From the NCBI GenBank assembly GCA_963693365.1, contig CAVNZM010000007.1, forward strand, positions 10,168,001-10,232,000: a stretch of 64,000 nucleotides of DNA. Direction: 5' to 3'. This DNA comes from Amoebidium appalachense (Eukaryota > Ichthyosporea). The stretch's first letter is position 1. Each line of letters starts with the position of its first letter. The notes below the pieces were generated by a model. That model did not search any database. It was not told the DNA's origin and saw only the letters and a program-made list of their open reading frames with translations. The position numbers were made by a program, and so were the translations under genes. Of the stretch, positions 12,567 to 40,826 are shown one piece after another.

Positions 12567-12685
12567 TGCAGGTTGATGAGGTGCTGCAAGCTGCTGACCG
12601 GCTGGCCGAGGTGTCTGCATTGGCCGGAGTGGATCTGACTGACCCTGAAAGGCGCCCCTCGGCAAACAGCACATTTGCCCAGTAG
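258..12685 (+). CDS. P3A-type plasma-membrane H+-ATPase, 15 exons
   Basis: ATP-driven proton pump of the plasma membrane. Exons: 258-426, 908-990, 1445-1732, 2517-2648, 3184-3573, 4465-4825, 5648-5775, 6139-6291, 6954-7083, 8655-8785, 9125-9508, 9937-10191, 10667-10900, 11202-11456, 12572-12685. They join in one frame of 1,068 codons with GT-AG introns throughout. Visible landmarks are TGES near residue 194 (dephosphorylation loop), CSDKTGTLT with phosphorylated Asp341, the TGDGVNDAP hinge near 591-599, and LNDGT with Asp706 at the position of the plant proton-acceptor Asp in M6. The M4 motif SIPIAIEI and the wording around the P-site resemble stramenopile and trypanosomatid pumps more than plant AHA or yeast Pma1; that is from memory. 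The C-terminal tail after M10 is long (about 200 residues), Ala/Ser-rich and unlike a plant R-domain. Introns not listed separately hold only low-complexity sequence or nothing recognisable. Confidence 0.95.
908..990 (+). CDS. H+-ATPase exon 2
   Basis: Encodes [17 protein letters not shown], the cation-ATPase N-terminal motif. Acceptor TTTTCCAG, donor GTAACT. Phase joins exon 1 through a Glu codon. Confidence 0.9.
1445..1732 (+). CDS. H+-ATPase exon 3 (M1-M2, A-domain start)
   Basis: Membrane helices M1 and M2 ([15 protein letters not shown]...) followed by the actuator domain with [14 protein letters not shown] and [10 protein letters not shown]. Acceptor CACACAG, donor GTGAGC; 96 codons. 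Confidence 0.96.
2517..2648 (+). CDS. H+-ATPase exon 4 (TGES loop)
   Basis: Contains [14 protein letters not shown], the A-domain dephosphorylation loop. Acceptor CTGCAG, donor GTACGT; 44 codons. Confidence 0.95.
3184..3573 (+). CDS. H+-ATPase exon 5 (M3-M4, phosphorylation site)
   Basis: Carries M3, M4 with SIPIAIEI, the [17 protein letters not shown] stretch and the DKTGTLT phosphorylation motif. Acceptor TCTTCCAG, donor GTGCGC; 130 codons. Confidence 0.97.
4465..4825 (+). CDS. H+-ATPase exon 6 (nucleotide-binding domain)
   Basis: N-domain including [10 protein letters not shown] and the KGAPQAIL motif that contacts ATP, ending in [10 protein letters not shown]. Acceptor GATCACAG, donor GTGTGC, phase 1. 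Confidence 0.95.
5648..5775 (+). CDS. H+-ATPase exon 7 (P-domain)
   Basis: [19 protein letters not shown] and [10 protein letters not shown], the DPPR and TGD motifs of the P-domain. Acceptor GGACAG, donor GTGAGT. Confidence 0.95.
6139..6291 (+). CDS. H+-ATPase exon 8 (P-domain)
   Basis: [14 protein letters not shown] followed by the segment leading to DGFAEVFPEHK across the junction. Acceptor CCTTCAG, donor GTATTT; 51 codons. Confidence 0.94.
6954..7083 (+). CDS. H+-ATPase exon 9 (hinge)
   Basis: [13 protein letters not shown] and [22 protein letters not shown], the Mg-binding hinge of P-type pumps. Acceptor CCTTCCAG, donor GTATGA, phase 1. Confidence 0.97.
7084..8654 (+). repeat. Intron 9: G-rich, TG and (T)n(G)n repeats
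   Basis: A 1.57-kb intron that is almost wholly purine/G rich on the + strand: several G runs of more than 20, (TG)n patches, and two T-run-to-G-run composites near 8,055-8,097 and 8,365-8,404. Surrounding introns of the same gene are C-rich, so the bias flips strand here. No gene seen. Confidence 0.9.
8655..8785 (+). CDS. H+-ATPase exon 10
   Basis: [22 protein letters not shown] and the start of M5 ([10 protein letters not shown]). Acceptor CCTGCAG, donor GTATGT. Confidence 0.95.
9125..9508 (+). CDS. H+-ATPase exon 11 (M5-M8)
   Basis: Membrane helices M5 and M6 with [16 protein letters not shown] (proton-site Asp) and the next helix pair. Acceptor CACCCAG, donor GTAGGT; 128 codons. Confidence 0.96.
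9937..10191 (+). CDS. H+-ATPase exon 12 (M8-M10)
   Basis: [18 protein letters not shown] and two hydrophobic helices ([36 protein letters not shown]). Acceptor ACATGCAG, donor GTAGCT. Confidence 0.95.
10667..10900 (+). CDS. H+-ATPase exon 13 (C-terminal tail)
   Basis: Start of the cytosolic tail, charged and predicted helical. In frame with exon 12. Acceptor CGCACAG, donor GTGTGT. Confidence 0.85.
11202..11456 (+). CDS. H+-ATPase exon 14 (Ala/Ser-rich tail)
   Basis: Ala/Ser/Arg-rich segment with several basic-Ser sites. No known domain recognised. Acceptor ACCACAG, donor GTAAGA; 85 codons in phase 0. Confidence 0.8.
11690..12170 (+). repeat. Tandem (T)n(G)n units with GGTTACA/TGTAACC arms
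   Basis: Two units repeat with an exact 120-bp period: a T run, a long G run, then a 51-bp unique segment starting GGTTACA (11,747 and 11,867) and ending TGTAACC (ending 11,797 and 11,917). A diverged third unit ends at 12,095. The 7-base arms are inverted repeats of each other. The array lies in ATPase intron 14. Confidence 0.9.
12430..12568 (+). repeat. C-tract forming the exon 15 acceptor
   Basis: C runs broken by short T/A interruptions, ending in a C run of about 45 bases followed by TGCAG. It serves as the polypyrimidine tract of the last intron of the ATPase gene. Confidence 0.85.
12572..12685 (+). CDS. H+-ATPase exon 15 with stop
   Basis: [19 protein letters not shown]... ending in TAG at 12,683-12,685. 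In phase with exon 14. Confidence 0.85.
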   Translation, partial: VDEVLQAADRLAEVSALAGVDLTDPERRPSANSTFAQ

Positions 12686-13077
12686 CCCAGATTGCTGCTT
12701 GGCTGTATCATATGTGCCATTGCCAAATGGGAGCTTCCCCAAATCAAACAAACACTATCACACACCTAGTTTATACAATATGAAATATGTTTTACACGCT
12801 GAATTGGCATGCTATGTTGGCTCATCCACGCCACAGGCATTTCGTATGGTTGAGCAAAATGACTTGAAGAGTGTTTGCTTTGTCACATTAGATGGCACGT
12901 GTGGGCATTATTAGCATGATGGAAACAGTTTCAATCATTAGTAGCACTGTGTGATTTTTTGTATACATAATATCGGAAAGTATTGAGTTACGTGTAGCTG
13001 AGTTCGTAGGAAGGGAAGAGGTTCTGTTGCGTGGCTTATAGCGTCACAGTCAGTGGCATGCAAGTATTTTGTCCTAG

Positions 13078-13113
<36 letters not shown>

Positions 13114-14605
13114 ACAGTGTGTCACACGGTGTGTCTGTGTGTGTGTGTGTGTATGTGTGTATGTGTGTGTGTGTGTGACACGTGGCAGGCGGGGCGGGGG
13201 GGGACTAAATTGATAAATATACCGTTCATGTTTGCACGTTGGGGAGAAGAGTGCTACTTGACTTTGGAGCGTGACGGATGGCTCAGGAGGGGGGGGGGGG
13301 GGGGGGGGGGGGGGAAGGGTCGTATTCGTATAACTCCTGATTAATGTGCAAGAATCAACACAACAAGAGGGCAAGGCAGTGCGGCCAGCACCAGCCAAGG
13401 CATATTAAAAGTAACACGAATGCATGATATATATGACACACAACGATTCTAACGCATTGTAGTCCGGCCATAATAAAAATGAGTCACAAGCGGATGAGTC
13501 TGAGACGGGTATTGAGGCTGAGGCTCTTCAAGTCCAAGGAAGGGTTGGGTTGGGTGGCAGGTGGGGGTGGAGGGAACGTGTGCCAGGCGATATGGAGATA
13601 GTGGTGGTATTGGTCCCCCCCCTCTCCCCCGGCCCCCCTCCTCCGCCTTCTTCCCACTCCCCGGCTCATGCAACCAAACGGACGTCCTCTCATACCAGCT
13701 CTATCTGCCCATTGAAAGAATATCATGCCTGGCTCACTCCTTCGGTGCACACGCAAGGTACATAGGGCCATTCTAGTGTTACAGCACACAGCGGCCATCA
13801 TCATGATATCGTCGTCTTATTGCCTTCTTCACGCAAGTCTCACTAGGAATCTCGGCTGGGCAAAAGTTTTTGGGCGGGCGGGTGGTGGTGGTGGTGGGGA
13901 GTGGGGGATGGGGGTGGGAAAGGGGGTTTGGGGGGGGCTTTCAGGTATACAGTAATGGCATAAATATTACATAAAAAAACAAGCTTTGCACAAACTTTAC
14001 GATTGGGGTGCAGGCAAGTTTTTCAACAGAGAAGCCGCGGCCGGGGGAGCCCTCGGATTGCTTTTATTTGATACGTGTCCGACACCGTGGCAATAAGTAA
14101 GTTATGTCAGTTACATCGGCATGGCTCGTTACCGTTACTATGACATGCTGGCCAATTCTAGCTAAGTGCCTCAACTGTCCCCCCCCCCCCCCCCCCCCCC
14201 CTCCCCCCCCCCCCTCCCCACACCACCACCACCACCACCACCCACCACCCACCGGCCCTTTTCCCTCTAGAGAGCCCAAATTCTCCGAAGATTGATAGCC
14301 TAATTTATGTGTCCCCTATATTAGCTAGATCCGAGTCCTCCTACCATCCCCTTTCTCTCTTAACTTACTTAAGCAGCAATTACTTTGTAACCTGATGAAA
14401 AAATCTGATTTCCTGCCGAATCCCCCTTCTGAACTACCCCCCCCCCCCCCCCCCCCCCCTCCCGGAGGAACAAGTTCTACTGCAGGTGTCCCCTCCCTCC
14501 TTTCCCCCGTTCCCCTAGCCGTTAGCTAGTACTTTTATAATCTGAAACCGGTCCATACATGCCACGCATGTGCCTGCGTCGGCACACACAGACAAACATG
14601 TACAC

Positions 14606-14661
<56 letters not shown>

Positions 14662-14948
14662 CCTATTTCCTCTCCCTTCGTATTTCAAGATCTTCCTTTG
14701 AAGTCCCTTCTCTCCCACAATCTTCCCCTAGCAAAAATGCAAACAAAACCGCAAACGTGTGAGCTTGGACTGCCATATACTTTCAAGTTGTACTAATTAT
14801 ATATATAATTACAGTAATTGCTTCAAATAAAAACACAATACACTATTGAAAAGCCAATATTGAAATGGAAAAAGATGCCACACGACGTCGACGTCGACGC
14901 TAGACCTGATTTTAGCAAACACCCTGAAAAACAGCCTATATATGTCCG

Positions 14949-14991
<43 letters not shown>

Positions 14992-15551
14992 ACCGCCTTA
15001 ACCACATTACCAACTATGGTACGGTAAATGTGTAACACCTATTACATAGGTACCCATGTTGCCTTCCTGTAGTAGAAAAAGCCTTTCTCTAGCTGATGGT
15101 CAAGTTATTGACCTCTTATTATGATTACCTTGCTTGTACTGTACACGTGCTATAGTGGAGATCTAATATTGATATCTAGACTAGTCACATAATACTGCAG
15201 CACACACATGCCACATTGACATGTACATGTGCATGCGACACTCAGGCCGCAGATAGCTTGGCCGACGACTATTATAATGATTTGTTGACTTCGTACTTTT
15301 TTGTAAACACACGTGACCAAAATTTGTTTAAATATAGTAGAACTTCGGGAGTATTGGTTGGCTGAGAAACACACATGCAACCACAAAAAAGGCTGTGACA
15401 TACACACACACACAAGCATGCACGCACACGTGTGCACACACACACGCACGCACGCATGCGCACACGCACACACACACACACACACGCACACACACGCACA
15501 CACACACGCACACACGCACACGCGTACGCACACACACACACGCACACACGA

Positions 15552-15605
<54 letters not shown>

Positions 15606-15616
15606 ACACACCGTTG

Positions 15617-15654
<38 letters not shown>

Positions 15655-15804
15655 TGGCACACACCAGCTATTGTCTATTAGACAGAGAGAGAGCCCGAAA
15701 AAAAACGAGGGAACCAACAAGTCTTCTTCTTGGATTCTTGACCGACGAGTATCATTCATGATGCATACCAGCTCCAAACGCGTAACATTTAATCAATTTC
15801 CGAG

Positions 15805-15849
<45 letters not shown>

Positions 15850-17809
15850 TTCCCCCCCCTCCTCCTCCTCCTCCTCCTCCTCCTCCTCCTCCTCCTCCTC
15901 CTCCTCCTCCTCCTCCTCCTCCTCCTCCTCCTCCTCCTCCTCCTGCTCCTGCTCCTCCAGGACCTGACACGTACCGACGGTATCACTCGCCATCTCTGAG
16001 CTATCGACGCCGATTTTTCCTTCCTTCTTCGCAGCCCGCAGTCTTTTTGCTTCGCAGCCTTCGTTCTTCGAACTCGCAGCAGTCACTTCGGGTACACAGA
16101 TAAGCATTGTCATTACTAGCGAGACATTTCTGCTGAGGTAGGAAGGAAAATGAGGCACCACCTACTGAGGTGGTAGCTCCAGGACCTCCTTCTTGATCGG
16201 ATACGCGAAGTACACACAAGTGTACACGAAGTTCCTCCTATCTCGCAGCGGCCTGATCAGTGTTAGGCCGGCCCCAAGAAGACCAATGCACGGCCCCATG
16301 GAAGGCCTGGCCCAACAGGCTGCAGTGCAGAAATTCCGGTCAACAGCCGGAGTCTTATTGGCCGGAGACTTGTTGGAGTTCGATTGGTCCGCATTATCAA
16401 AGGAGAATTTGTGCCATGACCTTCGCTTACTGATTAGCACTGCCTTGAGTAGGTGAACATTGTGAACCCGAGTTTGAGCGCTTGTGTTATAGCTCTTGCA
16501 GGAAAAATTCTGCAAGGCAATATTATTAGTCAATTTGATATATAAGCTGGTCCCCAACCCCTTCTCGAGCTCATCTTTTTGGTGTACAATGTACATATCA
16601 CTGATGATATCAGTGATATTACAACTTCAAGGTGATCACGCGTCACTTGGATAACAAGAGGCAAGATGATTGGCCAGTTCTGGTGCAGAGAGAATCGATG
16701 ATTGGCTAATTCCTCGGTGGTGGGGGGTTCTACATACAGTGGATTTAGCAGGCATTCTTTTAAAGCTGGAAAGAACAATTGAAACCGACATATAAAGGCA
16801 TGTTCACGATATAAAACTTTACAAGGATATGAATTGTTTCAAAAAATTAAATTTACTTCATAAAATGGCAAATCATAATGCGCTACAGATAATGTACTTC
16901 AGTTCAAAATCTATGCACACTTGTAAATTTTGAAAAACCTATTCATACCCATCTAGGGGAACATCGGGGCGTGTGCGTCGAAACATTCTGGAAGTGACTG
17001 AGTATCTCGAGACGAATAAGCTGAAGTAAGATACGATAAAAGATAAATATTGAAATTGAAATTATACTCTAAAGGAATTCTTGGCTTATTTGTAACTAAG
17101 AGGTGCCCGTCTCCATTAACTCAGGAGCAGGGCTGTTAAAACAATAAAAAAAGTAGGAATATTGTGTTGCCAGCTGGCTTATAGCTGCCAGCCGTACGAT
17201 CGCAGCTGGCTGAGCCAGCTCGAGCTGGCTGGAATATTAAAATTTAAAACATTTAAAAGATAATTAAAATAATATAAAAATGCTTTATATTAATGTTTAA
17301 AATGATGCGGCGGAGCAAGAAAAAATGTATGCTGTAAGCGCATAAGATAACTCTTTTTAAGTTGTGAAAATTCCGCCAATCAATATTTAAGGATCGTTTA
17401 GATGGTAATTTAGGCTTTCTGTGATTGGTTTACTTTGGTGGAGGCGATTGGCGGGGGTGAAATTGGGAGGGCGTTTTAGGGAGCTCCAGCCGAGCCGCCT
17501 TCCGGAAAATGTCGGCTGGCTCAGCCGAGAAGGGAAGCCGGCTGGCCAATGGCCATACATAGCCAGCCAGCCGTGCTCAGGAGCCTGGCAAATTACTGTG
17601 TAAGACACTTTCCATACAGAGACAGGCTCACACCGATTGGTTATTATAAACCAATAGGAAGTCTGCCTGCAACAGTATATATACTCCTGCGCACCACAGG
17701 TCACAGGTGCACACAGTGAAGAGGAACGAAGCAACAGTGTTACACAGTCCTTGTGAATGTCACGCGAACGTTTCTTGGCCTGTGACTCTCGTTACCAACC
17801 GACGCTGTG
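12686..17809. other. Intergenic region dominated by simple repeats
   Basis: No gene supported. Contains (TG)n at about 13,082-13,178, C runs at 14,180 and 14,439, (CA)n at 14,606-14,656, (AT)n at about 14,949-14,988, (CA)n-rich sequence at 15,400-15,652, a C run at 15,807-15,849 and (CCT)n at 15,860-15,943. From 17,160 to 17,600 are AGCTGGCT/AGCCAGC motifs in both orientations, perhaps a degraded MITE. Open frames at 16,160-16,600 lack splice or family support. Confidence 0.7.
15860..15943 (+). repeat. (CCT)n trinucleotide repeat
   Basis: About 28 CCT units following a C run. On the minus strand it reads as poly-Glu within a 122-codon open frame starting near 16,161, which I do not accept as a gene. 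Confidence 0.9.
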
Positions 17810-18118
17810 ATGTGTAAAGGGCAAAGCCAGGCACGTTTCATTCCGAAACCCCCAACCATGCGCGTACAGTCACTTGCCCGCACCGCGCTACGGTCGCGCA
17901 GTGCCCTCACGGACATAGTCGAAGAGCAGGCAGCTGAACTCAGCCCCCTCACCCAGCCAAAAGCAAAGGCTGCCCTGCTCTCAAGGCAGCTCAATGTACT
18001 CGCGCAACAGGAGAGGAAGCAACCTGTCGTGGCCGACTATGGAAAGTTTAAGTTGCAGCTTAACGCGTGCAGAACACGGGCAGCGGTGTGGTCTATTCTG
18101 GACGTCGAGCAGGAGTGA
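17810..18118 (+). CDS. Small unassigned ORF, 102 residues
   Basis: Single-exon frame from ATG 17,810 to TGA 18,118. The product is basic (many Arg/Lys), with a likely helical centre (DIVEEQAAELSPLTQPKAKAA...). Codon use is more GC-rich than the AT-rich flanks, which is why I list it. No family recognised. It could also be one exon of a longer gene, since a second in-frame Met lies about 16 codons in and no promoter or poly(A) signal is obvious. Confidence 0.35.
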   Translation: MCKGQSQARFIPKPPTMRVQSLARTALRSRSALTDIVEEQAAELSPLTQPKAKAALLSRQLNVLAQQERKQPVVADYGKFKLQLNACRTRAAVWSILDVEQE

Positions 18119-19854
18119 AAGAGAGCCCGCACGACTTTTATAAATGATATTGCGCTATGATAGTGGAAGTATTATCAGCAGCGGGGTAGAACGTAAAGAG
18201 GTGGCAACATAGCACCGCATAGGAATGCTTTGTATGAAAGGCCCCGCTGAATGAATCTAAAGTTTAAATGCTTGAAGAAAATGTAGTTTTGTTTCTTTGG
18301 TGATCTTGGACTCATTTGTATTTTTTAAACTTATAGGCCAACTTTGCCGCCTAACACTATCAGTCAGAGAATCAGTCGAATAATGTCTCCTGAGGTGCAC
18401 CACAGTCAGTGGCTGCGTACCACCAGTTATTTCAACATCAATTAAAGTCACGTGAGCAGGGCTGTACCCGGCTTTACTGTTCATGAACAGTGTCTGCTGT
18501 ATGTGAAAATTGTTGTAGAGATGACTCGTGCAGGCGTCACGCGGCCACGCTACGGTAACGTGCAAGTGATAGGTTGCCTTAGCACTCTGTTGCTGGTCAG
18601 TGCCAGGCAGGCAGAGCACATTGACACCCCTCAAGGTTATGGTGTCCAGGTGTTGCTAAAAGCCACCAATTCCAAGAGGATCAACAGATGGACCCAGTGT
18701 AGGTTCATTTCGTGTTCAACACGGCTGAGACACTTTTGTAGATGTGATTCGTGTGCATGGCTGCGTCAGCGGTTTCGTAACTTTGTGGGTGATATGAACA
18801 GTCTTCTGTGCTCACGTGCAAATGAGTTACTACAGAAATCAGGCATATATATGGCAACCATGCACACCACACAAAGTCCATGTGTGCAGGTGGACAAGTG
18901 TGTATCACTGGGGCGCATGATGTGTCCCTTAGTATATACGTAGCACAATCAGGTTCGGTTCACACACGTCTACGTACATTTCGGGGAGTACGCAGGCACG
19001 GTAGACCTAGAATAGCAAGATGCACCCGTGTTGAACCTGTATAAACTGAGTCATAGCTCACACTGAGTCATCCGGGACCTCTTGTTGCAAGCAAGTCCCA
19101 CAACAGCAGTAATCATGATTACAGAAAGTACATACTGATTACACAATGTGCAATGTAACGAATCTGCGTGGCTGAAGAAGCACCAACATTGATATGCACT
19201 GGTATGCATATGGCAGATGTGCGGCGGTGGTGTGGTGTGTACGGGATGCTATTTCTCGACTCTCAAGTATGACCCCTTACAGTTGTAACCTATGTATAGA
19301 CTGTAGTGTGGATAATCCCAGTTACATAGGCGACCAGTCATCAGGTGAATCACAAAACACACAGGAAAAATGCCAATAATTGGTTGTTCGAAAGATCCAA
19401 GAATGCGTAAAGCACAATCCCAATGCCATTAATTGCATGGCGGATTTGCTCCTGAACTATTTATGAATAATATGATTAACTCGTGTATTTTTTGAGTACC
19501 TGGGTCATTCCTACTCACTGAAATACAACTCGTACTTCCTCCCCCCTCCCCCAACACACGCACACACACACACACACTTTCTCCTCTAGCCCTCTAAGAA
19601 CATTTAGCTGCAACCAGCCTGACAGGATGCAAACAAACCCCCCCGGCAATCCGGAGAAAGCCAGACACAACCTTAAAGACTAAAACACAGAGAAAACTAT
19701 TCCGTTGCACTGACCGTATCCAAAAACGCACGTGAACTTTGAATCCTGAATGGTTCTTATGCAACCATGCTCCCACATGTTCTAGCCTATTTAAGGTTCA
19801 CCCTTGGCCAACCCGCCCCATATCGGGAGCTCATATCGGGCTGCCTAATGTTAA
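18119..19854. other. Region with no confident gene
   Basis: Ordinary-complexity sequence. A minus-strand frame of about 135 codons (18,257-18,660) is preceded by TGGCTTTTAG, a plausible acceptor, and may be an exon of an unrecognised gene. A 163-codon frame runs on the + strand over 18,452-18,943. A short CA tract lies at about 19,557-19,578. This stretch also contains any 3' UTR of the ACOT9-like gene. Confidence 0.4.
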
Positions 19855-32393
<12,539 letters not shown>

Positions 32394-33122
32394 TCTACAA
32401 GGACTCAAGTGTGTGAGGAGAAGAAGTGATGGGTTTTCAAACGAGCAACTTGCGTCTGCGAGAGCAAGAAGCTGTACAGATCTGCTTTCGTTACGTAACA
32501 GGGGTGCAACTTCCTAAGACCTGTGGGTCTTTTCTAGCGAACCAAATTTGCAGCTAAAGATAAAACAAAAGGGCTGTAAAAACCGTCTGTAGAATGGTCA
32601 AGCCCCACTTGAGCTCTAGGGGATTTTGGCGGAGTCCCAGCAGGCCAGCCGGATGGGGCCCAAGGTGTGGTATTTAGGAGGCCTTGGGCCCAAGCTGCCG
32701 GGACCGAGCCAACTGCAGCCTGTATACCACTAATTGCCAGAATCTCAAAGAAGAGGGTGAGCCAGATGATCGTTTGTCTGGTTGTTTTCATTTTTCGTTG
32801 GTATAGTCTTGCTCATTTTTGATGCCCGAGCGAAAACAGGCAAAGCACGCACACCAACGTACACAAGGACAGGAGATGGCTCCCAGCGCAATTTTTGCGG
32901 AAATAACAGCGGTTCCCTTTCTGTGAAAGAGACAGAGTGGTGCTCGGAATATCGGCGTAATATGTAAGACATCGCGCTGAATGCACACGGCCAGGCTCAA
33001 ACTCAAATTTCTATTTTTTTGTAACTTTCGTCTACCTTCGACGGTTAAACACCTCACACTCGGCCTTTTCTTTTTGGCTTCTCCGACTCCTCAAACGCCT
33101 AGCCTGCACACTGAAGGTAAGG
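32394..33122. promoter_or_regulatory. Divergent intergenic promoter region
   Basis: 729 bp between the start codons of the minus-strand ACOT9-like gene and the plus-strand small gene. Free of microsatellites, unlike nearly everything around it. Presumed to hold both promoters and 5' UTRs. I cannot point to specific elements. Confidence 0.5.
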
Positions 33123-38553
<5,431 letters not shown>

Positions 38554-40230
38554 CAACATGTATTTTAAATCTAGTTTAATTTGTAGCCGGTGGTTCGTTT
38601 TAACAAGTTACCCCATACCAACGATTTCGGGTAGCAACAGGGGATTTTAAGTCCCCCGTTTTGCACGCTACTGTTGGGAAGACGCTTATGAGTTTGAAGT
38701 GGGCCTGGCAGAGTAGCTACAAGGACTTGGTGTGATGCTCAGAGATATGCCTTTGCGGATCTCAAGAAGTGGAAGTGGTGATACACACAGACATCGAGTG
38801 ATTGTGGTTCATTTAAAAACCTCATCAATGTGATGTGTGCTTTGTACGTTTCCGCTTTTGTTCCGTGCTGATATTAGGTAAATCGCTGGCCGTTAAGTGC
38901 GAGGTTGTATGGTATATATTGCGAAATATTTGTACTCCGTCCGTTTTGGTAGCTATGCCGGCATGACATAGCAAATCAACTATTTGCTTGTGGGCGTTGC
39001 AAAATCATGAGACATACACAGACAGTTTTTGTGTACCAGGGTTTGTACGTGTGTGGCTGTTGTGATGGGTGATGTGTGTATATGCAGTTTGTGTTCCTTG
39101 GTTAACGGGATGTGTGGCCATTACGATATTTCACTTTTAAGATTTACTTAAAGATCCAAAAGATTGAAATTTTAGCAAATGTTAACGGGAGATGGGAAGA
39201 ACCCCCGGGGGGGGGGGGGGGGGGGGTCCGGGTTAGTGACTTGAGCAGAAGCATGTGTCGGTCTCGCATTTTCTTTTTAGCTTCTGCATAATTTAGCAAA
39301 CCGAAGAGTCCATATATAGCAAGAAAAAAAATTTGACCGTGTAATGCTGTGCCAAAAGCCAGAAATTATGTGCGGATCAATTTGAAAGCCACGGCGTGTA
39401 GCAAGGCACATCTAGGGACCACCGTGGTGCGTGCGCGCGCGTGGGCAGTTCTCTGTGTACCCGTGGCATGACCATTGTGTGTGTGTGGTAATGTCCGTGT
39501 GCACATACTATGATATTTGGGTGTGTGTGTGTTTGCGCGCGCGCGCGTGTATACCTGTGCGTGTGTGCGTGCACGTGTGTGATATGTACAGTGTGCCTTT
39601 TTATGCAAAACATATTTTTTTGCTACCAACACCAGCCGACCTAGATTTTACACATACATACGGTATTCATGTTGACGGATTCGTTAAACAACAGCGCGCC
39701 ATTGCAGTGCACAGCCGCGATCTGCATATGGATGCTTGCATGTTTGATGTCATACTATGTCTGTCCCCCCCCCCCCCCCTCCCCCCTCCCTCCCCCCACG
39801 TGCACACACACATACGTATACACACCACCACCACCACCACCACCACCATACCACACAAACGTGCACCGTGTGCGGTGCATATGCATGATCATGATGAGTA
39901 GATGATTATGTGCGGGGCGGGAATTATATATGGTGGATTCATGAGTGCACACATGCACAGGGGCACAGGTGTACATGTGCAGGCTTCAAGGCGCAGGTGG
40001 AAGTGGTCTTGGATGTGTTGTTTGCCAAGGAAGTGCACTTGGGTGTGTTGTTTGATACTACCGTATAGCTACCTATATCTAGATCTATTAGCTGAATATG
40101 CATATGGTAGAATCGCCTCCTGTGTGCGTAGTCCGTTAGGGTTTTTTGAATTTGATTAATGGACGGGGGGGGGGGGGGGGGGGGGGGGGAGGGGGGGGTT
40201 AATATCGACGTCCGCCCTGGTTGTCTGGTG

Positions 40231-40273
<43 letters not shown>

Positions 40274-40670
40274 GGTAGCCGCAGGGGTGGGTGGTTCCCG
40301 CCCTTCTTCCCCCCCCCCCACCCCCCACCCCCCTCCCCACCCCCCACGGTTACCCCCACCCCGCCCCCGGCCCGTGGGCCCATGCGCGTGATGATGGCCA
40401 GAGCCGAGGCTCTTTTCCATCTTTTTATTTTTTATTATTTTTTATTTAATTAACCCCCCGAGGAATTAATTGCTTCCGATTTGACCCCTGATGCATGTAT
40501 CCCCCCCTCCCCCCCCCCCCCCCCCCCCCCCCCCCGCCCCTGCCCCCCGCCCCCCGGGCTCTCCCCACTCCTCCCTCCCCCCCCCCCCTCCCCCCCCTCC
40601 CCCTCCCCCCCCTCCCCCCCCCCCCCCCCCCCACACATACACACACACGCACCACACACACACACACTGT

Positions 40671-40711
<41 letters not shown>

Positions 40712-40760
40712 ACACACACGCACACACACCCGTGGCACACACACACACACCACACACGTG

Positions 40761-40826
<66 letters not shown>

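Noticed and set aside
15793-16161. Minus-strand protein ending in poly-Glu
   Set aside because: The Glu tract is a (CCT)n microsatellite joined to a C run; the upstream part has no family features.
18452-18943. 163-codon plus-strand gene
   Set aside because: Overlaps an equally open minus-strand frame, with no recognisable domain and no better support on either strand.
40164-40271. G-run/C-run hairpin as a functional element
   Set aside because: Such runs are everywhere in the window; one facing pair is expected by chance.
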